From Bacteroides luti (GTDB lineage Bacteria; Bacteroidota; Bacteroidia; Bacteroidales; Bacteroidaceae): a stretch of 64,000 bases of DNA. The stretch is from contig NZ_FQTV01000001.1 of the NCBI RefSeq assembly GCF_900128905.1, positions 360,882 to 424,881 of the forward strand, given 5' to 3'. Of this stretch, positions 45,412-55,729 are shown in pieces. The notes beneath the pieces were generated by a model. That model had not been told where the DNA came from, ran no database searches, and saw only the letters and a list, made by a program, of their open reading frames with translations. Numbering within the stretch: position 1 is the first letter of the stretch; every line of letters starts with the position of its first letter. The translations under genes and the position numbers were made by a program.

Positions 45412-45966
45412 TTATATACTTTTTCTATTCTTATCCATAAACTGAGTCTTCACCCGTTTAAGTTGTGTTGCCACACTAGCATCCAAACGATAGGTATCAA
45501 TACCAAAGATAAATCCACCAAGAATTTCAGGATCAACAGCAGTTTTAAATTCCAGAGTTCCTTCCTTATCTTTCATCAGCATTTCCTTCATCCGATCTTC
45601 TGTTTCAGCACTCAAAGGAGATGCTGTGACCAATGATCCGATAGAGATTTTTTTAGCTTTACGGTATAAATCCTGATACATCAAAGCAATGGATTGCAGG
45701 TGCTTTTCTCTTTTATGATGCAAAACCAATTCAATGAAACGAGCATAGACATCGCTCACCTGAGTACCGGCCGCAGTGCATATCAGCTTATGCTTATCTT
45801 TGTTTTTCAACACAGGATTATCAAGCACGGTTTTAAGAGAAGAGTGTTCAGCAAAGCTTTGAGACAATGTGCTCATTTCAGCATATACTTTCTCTTCCAA
45901 ACCTTTGTCCTGTGCAAAAGCAAATAACGCTTTAGCATAACGCATGGGAATAATACCTATATTCAT
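45412..45966 (-). CDS. atpH: ATP synthase delta subunit
   Basis: A 184-aa peripheral stalk subunit (OSCP/delta). The N-terminal MRYAKALFAFAQDKG segment and the C-terminal VDPEILGGFIFGIDTYRLDASV motif match the family. It caps alpha3beta3 and binds subunit b. It begins 3 nt after atpF. Confidence 0.95.
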   Translation of the reverse strand: MNIGIIPMRYAKALFAFAQDKGLEEKVYAEMSTLSQSFAEHSSLKTVLDNPVLKNKDKHKLICTAAGTQVSDVYARFIELVLHHKREKHLQSIALMYQDLYRKAKKISIGSLVTASPLSAETEDRMKEMLMKDKEGTLEFKTAVDPEILGGFIFGIDTYRLDASVATQLKRVKTQFMDKNRKSI

Positions 45967-45969
45967 TGC

Positions 45970-46470
45970 TTATGATTTTGATACTGTCACTTCATCCAAC
46001 AAACGATCAATCATATCCATCTGCTCTTTGTCTTTCTTCAGACTAGTACGTATTACTTTTTCAGCAATATCTACAGATAGGACTGCTATCTGGCGACGTA
46101 CATCACGGATAGCTTCTTCTTTCTCTGCCTGTATCTGAAGTCTTACTTCGTCCAATTGTTTTTTGGCTTCTAATTGAGCAGTGACTTTTGCTTCGCTGAT
46201 AATTTTATCGCGAATAGCAGCTGCATCATTCAAGATTTTCACCTGTTCTTCACGAGCTTCAGCCAGCATTGCTTCTCCATCTGCTTTAATACCCGCCAAT
46301 TGTTCATTAGCAGTTTTTGCAGCCTCCAGTGATTTATCAATAAATTGCTTGCGGTCTTCCACCATCTTAGTGATAATAGGAAAACCAAACTTAGCAAGGA
46401 TGATAAATACCACCACGAAAGAGAGGAGCATCCAGAATAGAAGTCCAAATTCAGGTTGTAATAATGACAT
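45970..46470 (-). CDS. atpF: ATP synthase b subunit
   Basis: A 166-aa peripheral stalk subunit: one membrane helix near the N terminus ([22 protein letters not shown]) followed by a long charged coiled coil (about residues 35-140). Located 4 nt after atpE. Confidence 0.96.
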   Translation of the reverse strand: MSLLQPEFGLLFWMLLSFVVVFIILAKFGFPIITKMVEDRKQFIDKSLEAAKTANEQLAGIKADGEAMLAEAREEQVKILNDAAAIRDKIISEAKVTAQLEAKKQLDEVRLQIQAEKEEAIRDVRRQIAVLSVDIAEKVIRTSLKKDKEQMDMIDRLLDEVTVSKS

Positions 46471-46474
46471 ATTA

Positions 46475-46732
<258 letters not shown>

Positions 46733-46769
46733 TTATTTTTAATGGTTTATATTAAATTTATATTTGTTT

Positions 46770-47840
46770 TTATTTTGCGTGATGACCATGAACCTGAGAT
46801 AATCCAATAAATACTGCAGAAAGCATAGTAAATACATATGCCTGGATATATGCAACCAAAAGTTCAAGGATATTCATAAAGATTCCAAAAAAGACAGATA
46901 AAACAGTCATAGAGCCATTAAGAACAGGTCCCATCACAGCTGTAATGAATACCAGACATACTAGACTGAGAATAACTGAGTGGCCTGCCATCATATTAGC
47001 AAAGAGACGAATCATCAAAGCAAATGGCTTTGTTAATATACCTACTATTTCGATAGGAATCATAATAGGCTTCAATGCTAATGGAACATCTGGCCAAAAT
47101 ATTTCTTTCCAATATTCTTTAGTACCAAAAAGATTAACAGCCAATAATGTGCAACAAGCTAATGTAAGTGTTATTGCAATATTACCGGTAACATTTGCTC
47201 CTCCCGGGAATATTGGTATCAACCCCATTAAGTTATTAAAGAATATAAAGAAAAATACTGTTAGCAAATATGGTGCATAACGTTCATATCCCTTTCCAAT
47301 ACAAGCCTTTATCACATTATCGTTTATATTCATGATAAACATTTCCATAAAACCGATAAATCCTTTAGGAGCTTGATTTGAACTCCTTTTTGACCAACGA
47401 GCCACACTAAGTATTACTATACAAAGAAGAACACTGTTTAAAATAATAGCAAAAGCTGTTTTGGTAATAGACAAGTCTATAGGTCTGATTTCAGTACCAG
47501 AAGCGTCTTTTTTGACAATTTTACCTTTATATTGTCCTTCTTTAGCTATATAAAAGCCTTCATGTTCGCCTGTTGGAGAATGATGGAATTCAGAAGAAAA
47601 AAACATGTGCCATTGACCGTTATTCCCCATTACAATAACAGGTAACGGAATAGATATATGAGTTTCTCCCCATGTAGTGATGTGCCATTCGTAAGAATCG
47701 CCGATGTGACCGAATACAATTTCTTTCACATCTACTCCGCCTTCACCTTTTGACTCATTGGCAGAGATTGACAACACGGGTATAAACATTAATAGCAACA
47801 ACCATGTATATCTCCTTATATTATACTTTAAGCTTTTCAT
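46770..47840 (-). CDS. atpB: ATP synthase a subunit with exported N-terminal extension
   Basis: A 356-aa Fo stator subunit. The C-terminal two-thirds has the usual helices and the essential Arg in FALMIRLFANMMAGHS near residue 280. The first 130 residues comprise a signal-like helix (YTWLLLLMFIPVLSISANES) and a hydrophilic domain (EIVFGHIGDSYEWHITTWGETHISIPLPV region) that E. coli AtpB lacks; this extension is seen in other Bacteroidetes. It overlaps the upstream small membrane protein gene by 20 nt. Confidence 0.96.
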   Translation of the reverse strand: MKSLKYNIRRYTWLLLLMFIPVLSISANESKGEGGVDVKEIVFGHIGDSYEWHITTWGETHISIPLPVIVMGNNGQWHMFFSSEFHHSPTGEHEGFYIAKEGQYKGKIVKKDASGTEIRPIDLSITKTAFAIILNSVLLCIVILSVARWSKRSSNQAPKGFIGFMEMFIMNINDNVIKACIGKGYERYAPYLLTVFFFIFFNNLMGLIPIFPGGANVTGNIAITLTLACCTLLAVNLFGTKEYWKEIFWPDVPLALKPIMIPIEIVGILTKPFALMIRLFANMMAGHSVILSLVCLVFITAVMGPVLNGSMTVLSVFFGIFMNILELLVAYIQAYVFTMLSAVFIGLSQVHGHHAK

Positions 47841-48240
47841 TCGTCTTTTTTCTTTTTAAACTCTTTTCAAAATCAAAATAGAACTTGGATTCCAATATCA
47901 GGTAAACCATATAGAATATTCCGATAGTAACCACAAACTCTTTATCGTACCTATTATCTACTAACATCATGGAAAGCGCCATGAAAAAAATAGTAATAAT
48001 AATCTTTGCAATCTTAACCATTAAGTAGATATTTAAGAGCCTTTCGTTTGACTCTCTATTTATTCTTCTTAATACTTCTCCAAAGCCCAATCCTACTAAA
48101 TAGTAAAACAACGGTATGCCGAAATACCATAGAAAAAGCTCTCTTGGAAATACAAAATAAGTCACTACAGCGCCTATAATTGTTGCAATTCCAATTACTA
48201 CAGTTAATACTACAAGGAATCTTTTCCGCAATACTTTCAT
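47821..48240 (-). CDS. AtpI-like small membrane protein in the atp operon
   Basis: A 139-aa protein with four hydrophobic helices (LVVLTVVIGIATIIGAVVTYFVF, FLWYFGIPLFYYLVGLGFG, KIAKIIITIFFMALSMMLV, FVVTIGIFYMVYLILES) and a basic tail, placed between epsilon and a subunit genes. Position and topology match the AtpI/hypothetical gene at this site in other operons, where AtpI assists c-ring assembly. Sequence similarity to AtpI is not strong enough for the name. Confidence 0.75.
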   Translation of the reverse strand: MKVLRKRFLVVLTVVIGIATIIGAVVTYFVFPRELFLWYFGIPLFYYLVGLGFGEVLRRINRESNERLLNIYLMVKIAKIIITIFFMALSMMLVDNRYDKEFVVTIGIFYMVYLILESKFYFDFEKSLKRKKTNEKLKV

Positions 48241-48274
48241 AAGATTAAGATTTAAAGGTTTGTGCGTTCTATTT

Positions 48275-48511
48275 CTATTCTACGCAAACGGATACTTCAT
48301 TCCGTTTGACTTCTACAAATCCTCCTTTTATGGAAAGTTCCACCTCTTCCCCTTCATAAGGTTTTATCCTTATTATTCCCTCTTTTAAAGAAGAAATCAT
48401 CGGGGCATGGTCCTGCAGAATTGTAAATCTACCAAGAGTTCCTGGTAAAGTTACAACATCTACATCACCTTTGTAAAGTGTCCGTTCCGGCGATAATATT
48501 TCTAATTTCAT
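48275..48511 (-). CDS. atpC: ATP synthase epsilon subunit, short form
   Basis: A 78-aa epsilon subunit comprising only the N-terminal beta-sandwich (LEILSPERTLYKGDVDVVTLPG, FTILQDHAPMISSLKEG). E. coli epsilon is about 138 aa; the C-terminal helical domain that can lock F1 in an inhibited state is absent. It lies 40 nt after atpD. Confidence 0.94.
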   Translation of the reverse strand: MKLEILSPERTLYKGDVDVVTLPGTLGRFTILQDHAPMISSLKEGIIRIKPYEGEEVELSIKGGFVEVKRNEVSVCVE

Positions 48512-48551
48512 AAATTCTTATATACTAGTTTGCCAAGTTCTAACATGGCAA

Positions 48552-50072
<1,521 letters not shown>

Positions 50073-50134
50073 CTATATATTTTATAATTTATTTAGTTAC
50101 TATTCTTTGTTTTAAGAACTCTTTTACATAATCA

Positions 50135-50142
50135 CAAAGATA
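50135..50142 (-). promoter_or_regulatory. Candidate atp operon -7 box
   Basis: The minus strand reads TATCTTTG, 65 nt upstream of atpD, without a clear -33. Confidence 0.5.
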
Positions 50143-50275
50143 AGAACAAAATGTTACACACTGCTTTTTTTAGCGATTTTTTAGTTCAGAAAACACAATT
50201 TTCATTTTTATTATCGTGCACAACATTCCAATAAGAATCATAAAATCAGAAAAATAACACATATTATATAAACTA

Positions 50276-50321
50276 AGCAGGCAACTATTAATGATTACTA
50301 AATCAAAAATAGCTGCCTGCT
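50276..50321 (-). terminator. Hairpin after the PspC gene
   Basis: AGCAGGCAACTATT pairs with AATAGCTGCCTGCT (14 bp, one mismatch, 18-nt loop) just downstream of the PadR-PspC operon. The following minus-strand DNA is AT-rich but without a T run. Confidence 0.6.
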
Positions 50322-50348
50322 AAACTATTATTTAACGTACTACTCTAA

Positions 50349-51449
50349 TTAAATCGTGATTGTGTAAATGTGATGATTCCAATATGGAATACCAATAATC
50401 GGGAATAATATAATGGATGCAATCAAACTTATTACCCAAAGTATAACCAATATGGTTTTTACAGTTGGAGACATAGGTTTCCAATCGAGCAATTTACGGA
50501 AGATTGAAAAAACTAATCCAGCTAAAGGAATGCCGACTAATGCTATACCTGTAATGCATGCCAAAACAATATTAACCGGTGAGGTTGAAATTAAATTCCA
50601 ATCATTAATAAAAGGAAGCCAACTTATAAAAGCAGCACCACCACCCAAAACTATTGAAAAAGCTGCTATTATAAGAGCGAAAAGAACTATAATCAAAACA
50701 AATAGTACTGGACAGAATACAATTGCCAGCAATACAAGCAATACCTTAATAAAGACTCCTACAACTTGCACAAACGCATCTCCTAACTTTTGTAAAGCCG
50801 TACGCGGTTTGCCTGAATTTACATAATCATTTACTCCTCCAGCAACTTTTTCAAATCCATCAGTTACTGTTTTGCCAATATTCTCAACTGTAACCTTCTC
50901 TCCTCTCATGGCTAGTTTTTCTGCTGCAGTATGTGCCTCAGGAACTACAATCCAGCATACTATATATATAGGAATAACAACTCCTACTCCAAAGAATACC
51001 AATACGATTAGAAGTAATCGAACCAAAGTAGGATCCCATCCCATATATGCTGCTAAACCAGAGGCTAAACCACCTAATATCTTATCATCAGGATTACGAT
51101 AGAAACGACGGCGGGTCTGATCAGATTCACCACTTGAATATGCTTCCTGACGAGGTTCGCCTGAAACCTTTTCTTCTTTCACTTCTTCATCGGAAAGTTC
51201 TTCAGGTTTCCCCATACGTTTAATAACTTCCTCAACATATTCTACAGTGATTACCTGAACGCCTGAATTTACTTTTTCAGTAAAAAGCTCCGAGATTCTA
51301 AGCTCCATATCTTTCACAATCTCTTCAGCCCCAACTTCTTTACGAAAATGCACTTTAAGATTAGCCAGATATTTATCCAACAAATGGTACGCGTCTTCAT
51401 CAATGTGGAAAACCGTGCCTCCTAAATTCACAGTCAATGTTTTTTTCAT
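50349..51449 (-). CDS. PspC domain-containing membrane protein
   Basis: A 366-aa protein. The N-terminal 90 residues (VNLGGTVFHIDEDAYHLLDKYL, about residues 6-27) resemble the DUF found before PspC in Bacteroidetes; the PspC domain lies near 112-172 (RNPDDKILGGLASGLAAYMG, DPTLVRLLLIVLVFFGVGVVIPIYIVCWIVVPE in two parts) followed by several more membrane helices. PspC proteins sense envelope stress in phage-shock systems. It overlaps the PadR gene by 4 nt. Confidence 0.88.
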   Translation of the reverse strand: MKKTLTVNLGGTVFHIDEDAYHLLDKYLANLKVHFRKEVGAEEIVKDMELRISELFTEKVNSGVQVITVEYVEEVIKRMGKPEELSDEEVKEEKVSGEPRQEAYSSGESDQTRRRFYRNPDDKILGGLASGLAAYMGWDPTLVRLLLIVLVFFGVGVVIPIYIVCWIVVPEAHTAAEKLAMRGEKVTVENIGKTVTDGFEKVAGGVNDYVNSGKPRTALQKLGDAFVQVVGVFIKVLLVLLAIVFCPVLFVLIIVLFALIIAAFSIVLGGGAAFISWLPFINDWNLISTSPVNIVLACITGIALVGIPLAGLVFSIFRKLLDWKPMSPTVKTILVILWVISLIASIILFPIIGIPYWNHHIYTITI

Positions 51450-51787
51450 TCTATTATCGATTCGTTTAATGTTATATGATTTACAGTTTCATTCAGTTCT
51501 TTCCAGGCTGTTTCAAGTTCACCTAAAAAAACTTCTCCTTTAGAAGTTAGCTTATAATATTTACGTGGTGGCCCTTGAGTAGACTCCACCCATTCATATT
51601 CAAGCAAATCATCATTTTTCAGCCGAGTGAGCAACGGATAAAGTGTTCCCTCTACCACTATCAGCTTTGCCTCTTTCAGTTTCTGAATAATATCAGAAGC
51701 ATAGGCAGGCTCCTTATGCACCAATAATAAGATGCAATATTCCAGCATCCCTTTGCGCATTTGCGATTTAACATTGTCTGCATTCAT
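51446..51787 (-). CDS. PadR family transcriptional regulator
   Basis: A 113-aa winged-helix regulator from the ATG at 51787; the frame extends to 51829 but that passes the -7 box. MRKGMLEYCILLLV, VEGTLYPLLTRLKNDDLL and QGPPRKYYKLTSKGE are typical of the PadR family. It is co-transcribed with the PspC gene through an ATGA overlap and probably represses the pair. The inverted repeat GTACT-n11-AGTAC at 51831-51851 is a possible site. Confidence 0.9.
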   Translation of the reverse strand: MNADNVKSQMRKGMLEYCILLLVHKEPAYASDIIQKLKEAKLIVVEGTLYPLLTRLKNDDLLEYEWVESTQGPPRKYYKLTSKGEVFLGELETAWKELNETVNHITLNESIIE

Positions 51788-51810
51788 AGTCTTACTTTTA
51801 TTTGACGATA

Positions 51811-51818
51811 CAAATATA
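51811..51818 (-). promoter_or_regulatory. Candidate PadR-PspC -7 box
   Basis: The minus strand reads TATATTTG, 24 nt before the chosen PadR ATG. The 366-bp region from here to the esterase gene holds this box, a possible PadR site, AT-rich DNA without an ORF, and the esterase terminator. Confidence 0.5.
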
Positions 51819-52093
51819 TGTAATCGCAAGGTACTTTGTTATACATAGTACTATAAATTACAGAATATTAACGTTTAACCAAATAAGATTATACGTATTA
51901 TATACAAGTAAAGATAAATATTTAATAAATATATCTGCATGTTTTTATAGATAAATATAACAAAATGATTCTTTATTCTAAAAACATATAGTATGTATAC
52001 AATAAAAAATTGAGGAATTATTGTTATTCTCTACAAACAATAAAGAATAAGTTACAATTCAAATTCTTTCATTATTTTTCTATAAAAAAAGAA

Positions 52094-52127
52094 ATCCTCA
52101 TGCTTTATTGAGTAAAAGCATGAGGAT
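52094..52127 (-). terminator. Terminator after the esterase gene
   Basis: ATCCTCATGCTTT pairs perfectly with AAAGCATGAGGAT (8-nt loop); the minus strand continues into TTTCTTTTTTT. Confidence 0.88.
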
Positions 52128-52153
52128 ATAATATCCAAGAACGGATTTATGTA

Positions 52154-53206
52154 TTATAAAACCTTTATATCAATTTTATTATCATTTCTGAAAGGATTTA
52201 CTCCATAAGGCCATAATACCTTATCAACAAAATTCAAATTATCCATTACATTGTCCCAGGTTTTTATAACTGCATCTCCATGTCCTGCTCCATCAAATGT
52301 TTTCAGTGAAGCACGATCATCATTACATACCTTTTTTATAGCTTCTAGCAATTTAACAGATTGACGATAAGGAACAACCTGATCATTCGTTCCATGCACA
52401 AGAAGGATTGGAGGAAAATTCTTTGTTACAAGATAAAGCGGGCTTGCTTTTTGAGCTTTTTCTTTATATTCAGGTATCTGAGTATTAAATCCCATTTCCT
52501 GATTTGCAGGTTCCTTTAACGTAGGAAAATCACTCATATCAGCTACTCCATACCAAGAAACAATTCCTTGCACATCTGATGAAGACTTTGCACTACCCAT
52601 TGCTAGGTCTTCATATTGAGGTATTCCATTTGTAGCACCTAACATTTCAGCAAGATGGCCGCCTGCAGAGTTCCCCCAAACAACAATATTTGTAGCATCT
52701 AATTTATACTTCTCGGCATTTGCACGAATAAAGCGTACAGCTGCTTTTGCATCAAAAAGTGGTGCTGGCCAAACAGCCTGATTAGAAAGACGATAATTTA
52801 CAGATACAACTGCATAACCTTGAGTAGTAGCTAGCATAATAGAAGATATCGTTTCTGAATCTTTATTACCATATGCCCATCCACCACCATGAAACACTAT
52901 TATTACTTTATATGGAGCCTCTCCTACTGACGGATATATAATATCTAAGCGTTGAGCAGGATTTGTTCTACCACCAAAAGCATAAGGGATATCCAATTCT
53001 GTTGCTTTAAACTGCGACATATCTATTTTTCTCTCAGCCGCCTTATCCTGAGCATATTCACCTAATCCAGAAACATTTGTTGAAGCAACATTCTGTTTAT
53101 AGATTTCTGTATACCTGCTTGTTTTGGCCATATTACTACAACCACCAATCATAAATGACAAACAAACAACAGCAATTGCATTATATCCAAAATTCAGTTT
53201 TCTCAT
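52154..53206 (-). CDS. Alpha/beta hydrolase (carboxylesterase), lipoprotein
   Basis: A 350-aa lipid-anchored esterase. The lipobox is IGGC (Cys at residue 23). The oxyanion motif FHGGGWAYG is near residue 105, the nucleophile Ser lies in WGNSAGGHL near 178, the acid in HGTNDQVVP and the His in GAGHGDAV. This matches the BD-FAE/esterase-lipase family; the substrate may be acetyl or feruloyl groups on plant glycans, but that is inference. Monocistronic. Confidence 0.9.
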   Translation of the reverse strand: MRKLNFGYNAIAVVCLSFMIGGCSNMAKTSRYTEIYKQNVASTNVSGLGEYAQDKAAERKIDMSQFKATELDIPYAFGGRTNPAQRLDIIYPSVGEAPYKVIIVFHGGGWAYGNKDSETISSIMLATTQGYAVVSVNYRLSNQAVWPAPLFDAKAAVRFIRANAEKYKLDATNIVVWGNSAGGHLAEMLGATNGIPQYEDLAMGSAKSSSDVQGIVSWYGVADMSDFPTLKEPANQEMGFNTQIPEYKEKAQKASPLYLVTKNFPPILLVHGTNDQVVPYRQSVKLLEAIKKVCNDDRASLKTFDGAGHGDAVIKTWDNVMDNLNFVDKVLWPYGVNPFRNDNKIDIKVL

Positions 53207-53250
53207 ACTCTAAACTTTTATATTAAACAAATATTAAAAGATTCTCCTGA

Positions 53251-53258
53251 CAAATATA
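53251..53258 (-). promoter_or_regulatory. Candidate esterase -7 box
   Basis: The minus strand reads TATATTTG, 44 nt upstream of the esterase ATG. Confidence 0.4.
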
Positions 53259-53392
53259 TCGATAAATAGATATATCCGTTGCCAAAAGAATCTTTTTAAC
53301 TATATATTCTAGAAAAACATAACGTTTTAAATAAGAAAAAATTTCCATATTCACTCTTTATTCTAATTTAAACAATTACTCTTTCATTATAA

Positions 53393-54310
53393 TCAATCAT
53401 CTGATCGTGGGGTATATTTCGGCTTTGCCTTTTCCTTTTTAACGACATCTGCTAAAGCTACAGTTCCAGCTAAACCGCCAAGTCCCATACTCTCTACAGC
53501 CGTACTAGGCACTACAACAATGGTTGCATTTGTTTTCAACCCTTCGTATAGCATATTCATTGCACGAAGATGGAATGCATCTGGATTATCGGCATAAGTA
53601 TTAGCTGCTTCAACAAACTTATCTGCAATCTGGCGTTCAGAATCGCCTAAGATAACTCTGGCCTGGCGTTCTCGTTCTGCTTGTGCCTGCATAGACATGG
53701 CAGCTTCTAATCCTTGCGGGATAAGTACATCCTTAACTTCAACAGAGATGACATTAATACCCCAAGGTTCAGTTCTTTCATCAATAATAGTTTGTAATAT
53801 GGCACTAATTTTATCACGCCCTTCCAACATATCAGCAAGCATTGTTTTACCAATAACATCCCGAAGTGCTGTTTGTGAAGCCCAGGCTATTGCACTATTG
53901 TATTCGGCTACATCCAAAGCTGCTTTTTTAGGATCAACTACTTTCCAGAAAAGCACAGCATCTACATCAACCGGAACAGTATCTTTGGTCAATGTCTTTT
54001 CTGCTTTAAACGCTGTACTGATAACACGAATATCAATCCAGTAAGGTATAGAATCTATAATAGGAATAATAAAGAATATTCCAGGTCCTCTTAATGACTG
54101 AAATCTACCAAGACGCAATACAACAGCTCTGTTCCACTGAGTTGCAACTTTTGTTGACCATGATGTAAATACGGCAGCAAATAAAAACAGAACCAATATA
54201 GTCTGACTTATTCCAGACTTGAATTCACTATCTACAGCAAATGCTAAAAGTGCTCCTATTACTGCTATTACAATAAAGAGCAAGGTTGCAACAGAACTAT
54301 CATTTCTCAT
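53393..54310 (-). CDS. Slipin (SPFH/stomatin-like) family protein
   Basis: A 305-aa membrane-associated protein. Two hydrophobic segments near the N terminus (TLLFIVIAVIGALLAFAV and ISQTILVLFLFAAVF) precede the SPFH domain (NRAVVLRLGRFQSLRGPG, DTVPVDVDAVLFWKV, PWGINVISVEVKDVLIPQG) and a coiled-coil helix (AMSMQAQAERERQARVILG). Slipins form oligomers organising membrane microdomains and usually pair with NfeD, which is not adjacent here. Confidence 0.92.
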   Translation of the reverse strand: MRNDSSVATLLFIVIAVIGALLAFAVDSEFKSGISQTILVLFLFAAVFTSWSTKVATQWNRAVVLRLGRFQSLRGPGIFFIIPIIDSIPYWIDIRVISTAFKAEKTLTKDTVPVDVDAVLFWKVVDPKKAALDVAEYNSAIAWASQTALRDVIGKTMLADMLEGRDKISAILQTIIDERTEPWGINVISVEVKDVLIPQGLEAAMSMQAQAERERQARVILGDSERQIADKFVEAANTYADNPDAFHLRAMNMLYEGLKTNATIVVVPSTAVESMGLGGLAGTVALADVVKKEKAKPKYTPRSDD

Positions 54311-54453
54311 CTTGTACTCAAATTTTAAAGATTAATACTTTTATATAAGTGCGATACTTTTATTTAAAACTAACACTCTGTTAAAAACATATATTCAGTG
54401 CATAATTTTTTATAAGGACAGAAATATAAATCGCTTTTAAATTGCAATTATAC

Positions 54454-54705
54454 TTAGTCAAGAATATCCAGATTAAGTTCACTCAAATCATCATTATCTC
54501 TATATCTGGCTTTTAGTCCTAATTGGGCAGCTATTGATTCTATGCCAGATGGATAACCACTATCCTGGCAAACACTTAAGCCTGCAATCAATATGTCATT
54601 GCGTTGCTTTTGGATAGCAATAGACAATAACTCATAGTCGGACAATGCAGGATAGTTCTGTTTTAATTCCTGCACTATTTCATCGATTAATTTAAAGTTT
54701 TGCAT
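54454..54705 (-). CDS. Hypothetical 83-aa protein
   Basis: An 83-aa ORF with an ordinary composition, MQNFKLIDEIVQELKQNYP at the start and an acidic C-terminal tail (DNDDLSELNLDILD). It is predicted helical, with no membrane segment or known motif. It lies on the same strand as, and 143 bp upstream of, the slipin gene. I do not recognise the family; gene-like spacing and composition support it. Confidence 0.6.
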   Translation of the reverse strand: MQNFKLIDEIVQELKQNYPALSDYELLSIAIQKQRNDILIAGLSVCQDSGYPSGIESIAAQLGLKARYRDNDDLSELNLDILD

Positions 54706-54838
54706 GTTTATATCTTTTTTTAGGTTAATAATAAATCACAGCCATATAAAAAGCATGGAATATACATTAAAAACAAATAATAGTATTAATTGTTATATAA
54801 AATGCACACGTTTTTCAATATTAATCCTTAGCTGTTGA

Positions 54839-55687
54839 TTGATTATGAAACCAAGTTCAACTTTTAGGCAATTATTAGTAATTACAATTTCATTACTAAT
54901 AACTATCTGCTTGTTTTTAAGCTTCAAATTCCGTGCGCTAGATGATTCTCAAGTATTTATTCATGTAGAGAAAGCAGGAACATTGTCTACCCTGATAAAG
55001 TCAAAAAATAAATATTCAATTACCGATCTCACATTGTCGGGCAATCTGAATGGTACAGATATTACTTTTATTCGTGAAATGACCGGAGGCGGGAGTCTAA
55101 AAAGCATTAAGACTGAAGGCATGCTAACTAAACTTGATTTGGCTAATGCTAATATTGTTGAAGGTGGCGATAAATATTTCAATGACTTTCTGACAAAAGA
55201 TAGTTCGATTACAGATTATATGTTTGCAGAGCTATTCAAACTAACGAAACTGGTTATACCAAACAATATAAATTCAATCTGTAATGGAGCTTTTTCTGGA
55301 TGTTTCAACCTGACTACATTTATCGTACCGAATAATGTTACAGCCATTGGAGATTTTGCTTTTGCAGGATGCTTTGGTCTGAAGTCAATATCAATACCAA
55401 ACGGCATTACATCAATCGGGAATTATGGATTTACCGGATGTTATGGATTGACTTCATTTATTATACCAAGCAATGTTTCTTTTATAGGTGAGTATGCTTT
55501 TACTGGTTGTAGCGGATTACAAAAAATATACTGTAATAGTTCTGTTTCTCCTAAAGTAAGCGGAACTGATACATTTAAAGGAATAGATGCATCCATGTGC
55601 AGGCTTTATATTCCGAATGGCACATACGATGATTATTCCAATGCTGAGGGTTGGAACTATTTTTCAAATATAATAGAAGAAAAATAA
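54839..55687 (+). CDS. BspA-like leucine-rich repeat protein
   Basis: A 282-aa surface-type protein. An N-terminal hydrophobic helix (LLVITISLLITICLFLSFKF) anchors or exports it. From about residue 137 there are four LRR_5 repeats with a 23-residue period (for example LTTFIVPNNVTAIGDFAFAGC), then a short C-terminal region (RLYIPNGTYDDYSNAEGW). BspA-like proteins mediate adhesion in oral and gut Bacteroidetes. ATG at 54845 (residue 3) is an alternative start. Confidence 0.88.
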   Translation: MIMKPSSTFRQLLVITISLLITICLFLSFKFRALDDSQVFIHVEKAGTLSTLIKSKNKYSITDLTLSGNLNGTDITFIREMTGGGSLKSIKTEGMLTKLDLANANIVEGGDKYFNDFLTKDSSITDYMFAELFKLTKLVIPNNINSICNGAFSGCFNLTTFIVPNNVTAIGDFAFAGCFGLKSISIPNGITSIGNYGFTGCYGLTSFIIPSNVSFIGEYAFTGCSGLQKIYCNSSVSPKVSGTDTFKGIDASMCRLYIPNGTYDDYSNAEGWNYFSNIIEEK

Positions 55688-55716
55688 GAGAAGTCTGCAA
55701 AAAACAGACTTCTCTT
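55686..55716. terminator. Bidirectional terminator
   Basis: AAGAGAAGTCTG pairs perfectly with CAGACTTCTCTT (7-nt A-rich loop) between the convergent LRR and PurF-like genes, followed by TTTTT. Confidence 0.88.
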
Positions 55717-55729
55717 ACTTTTTAAATAA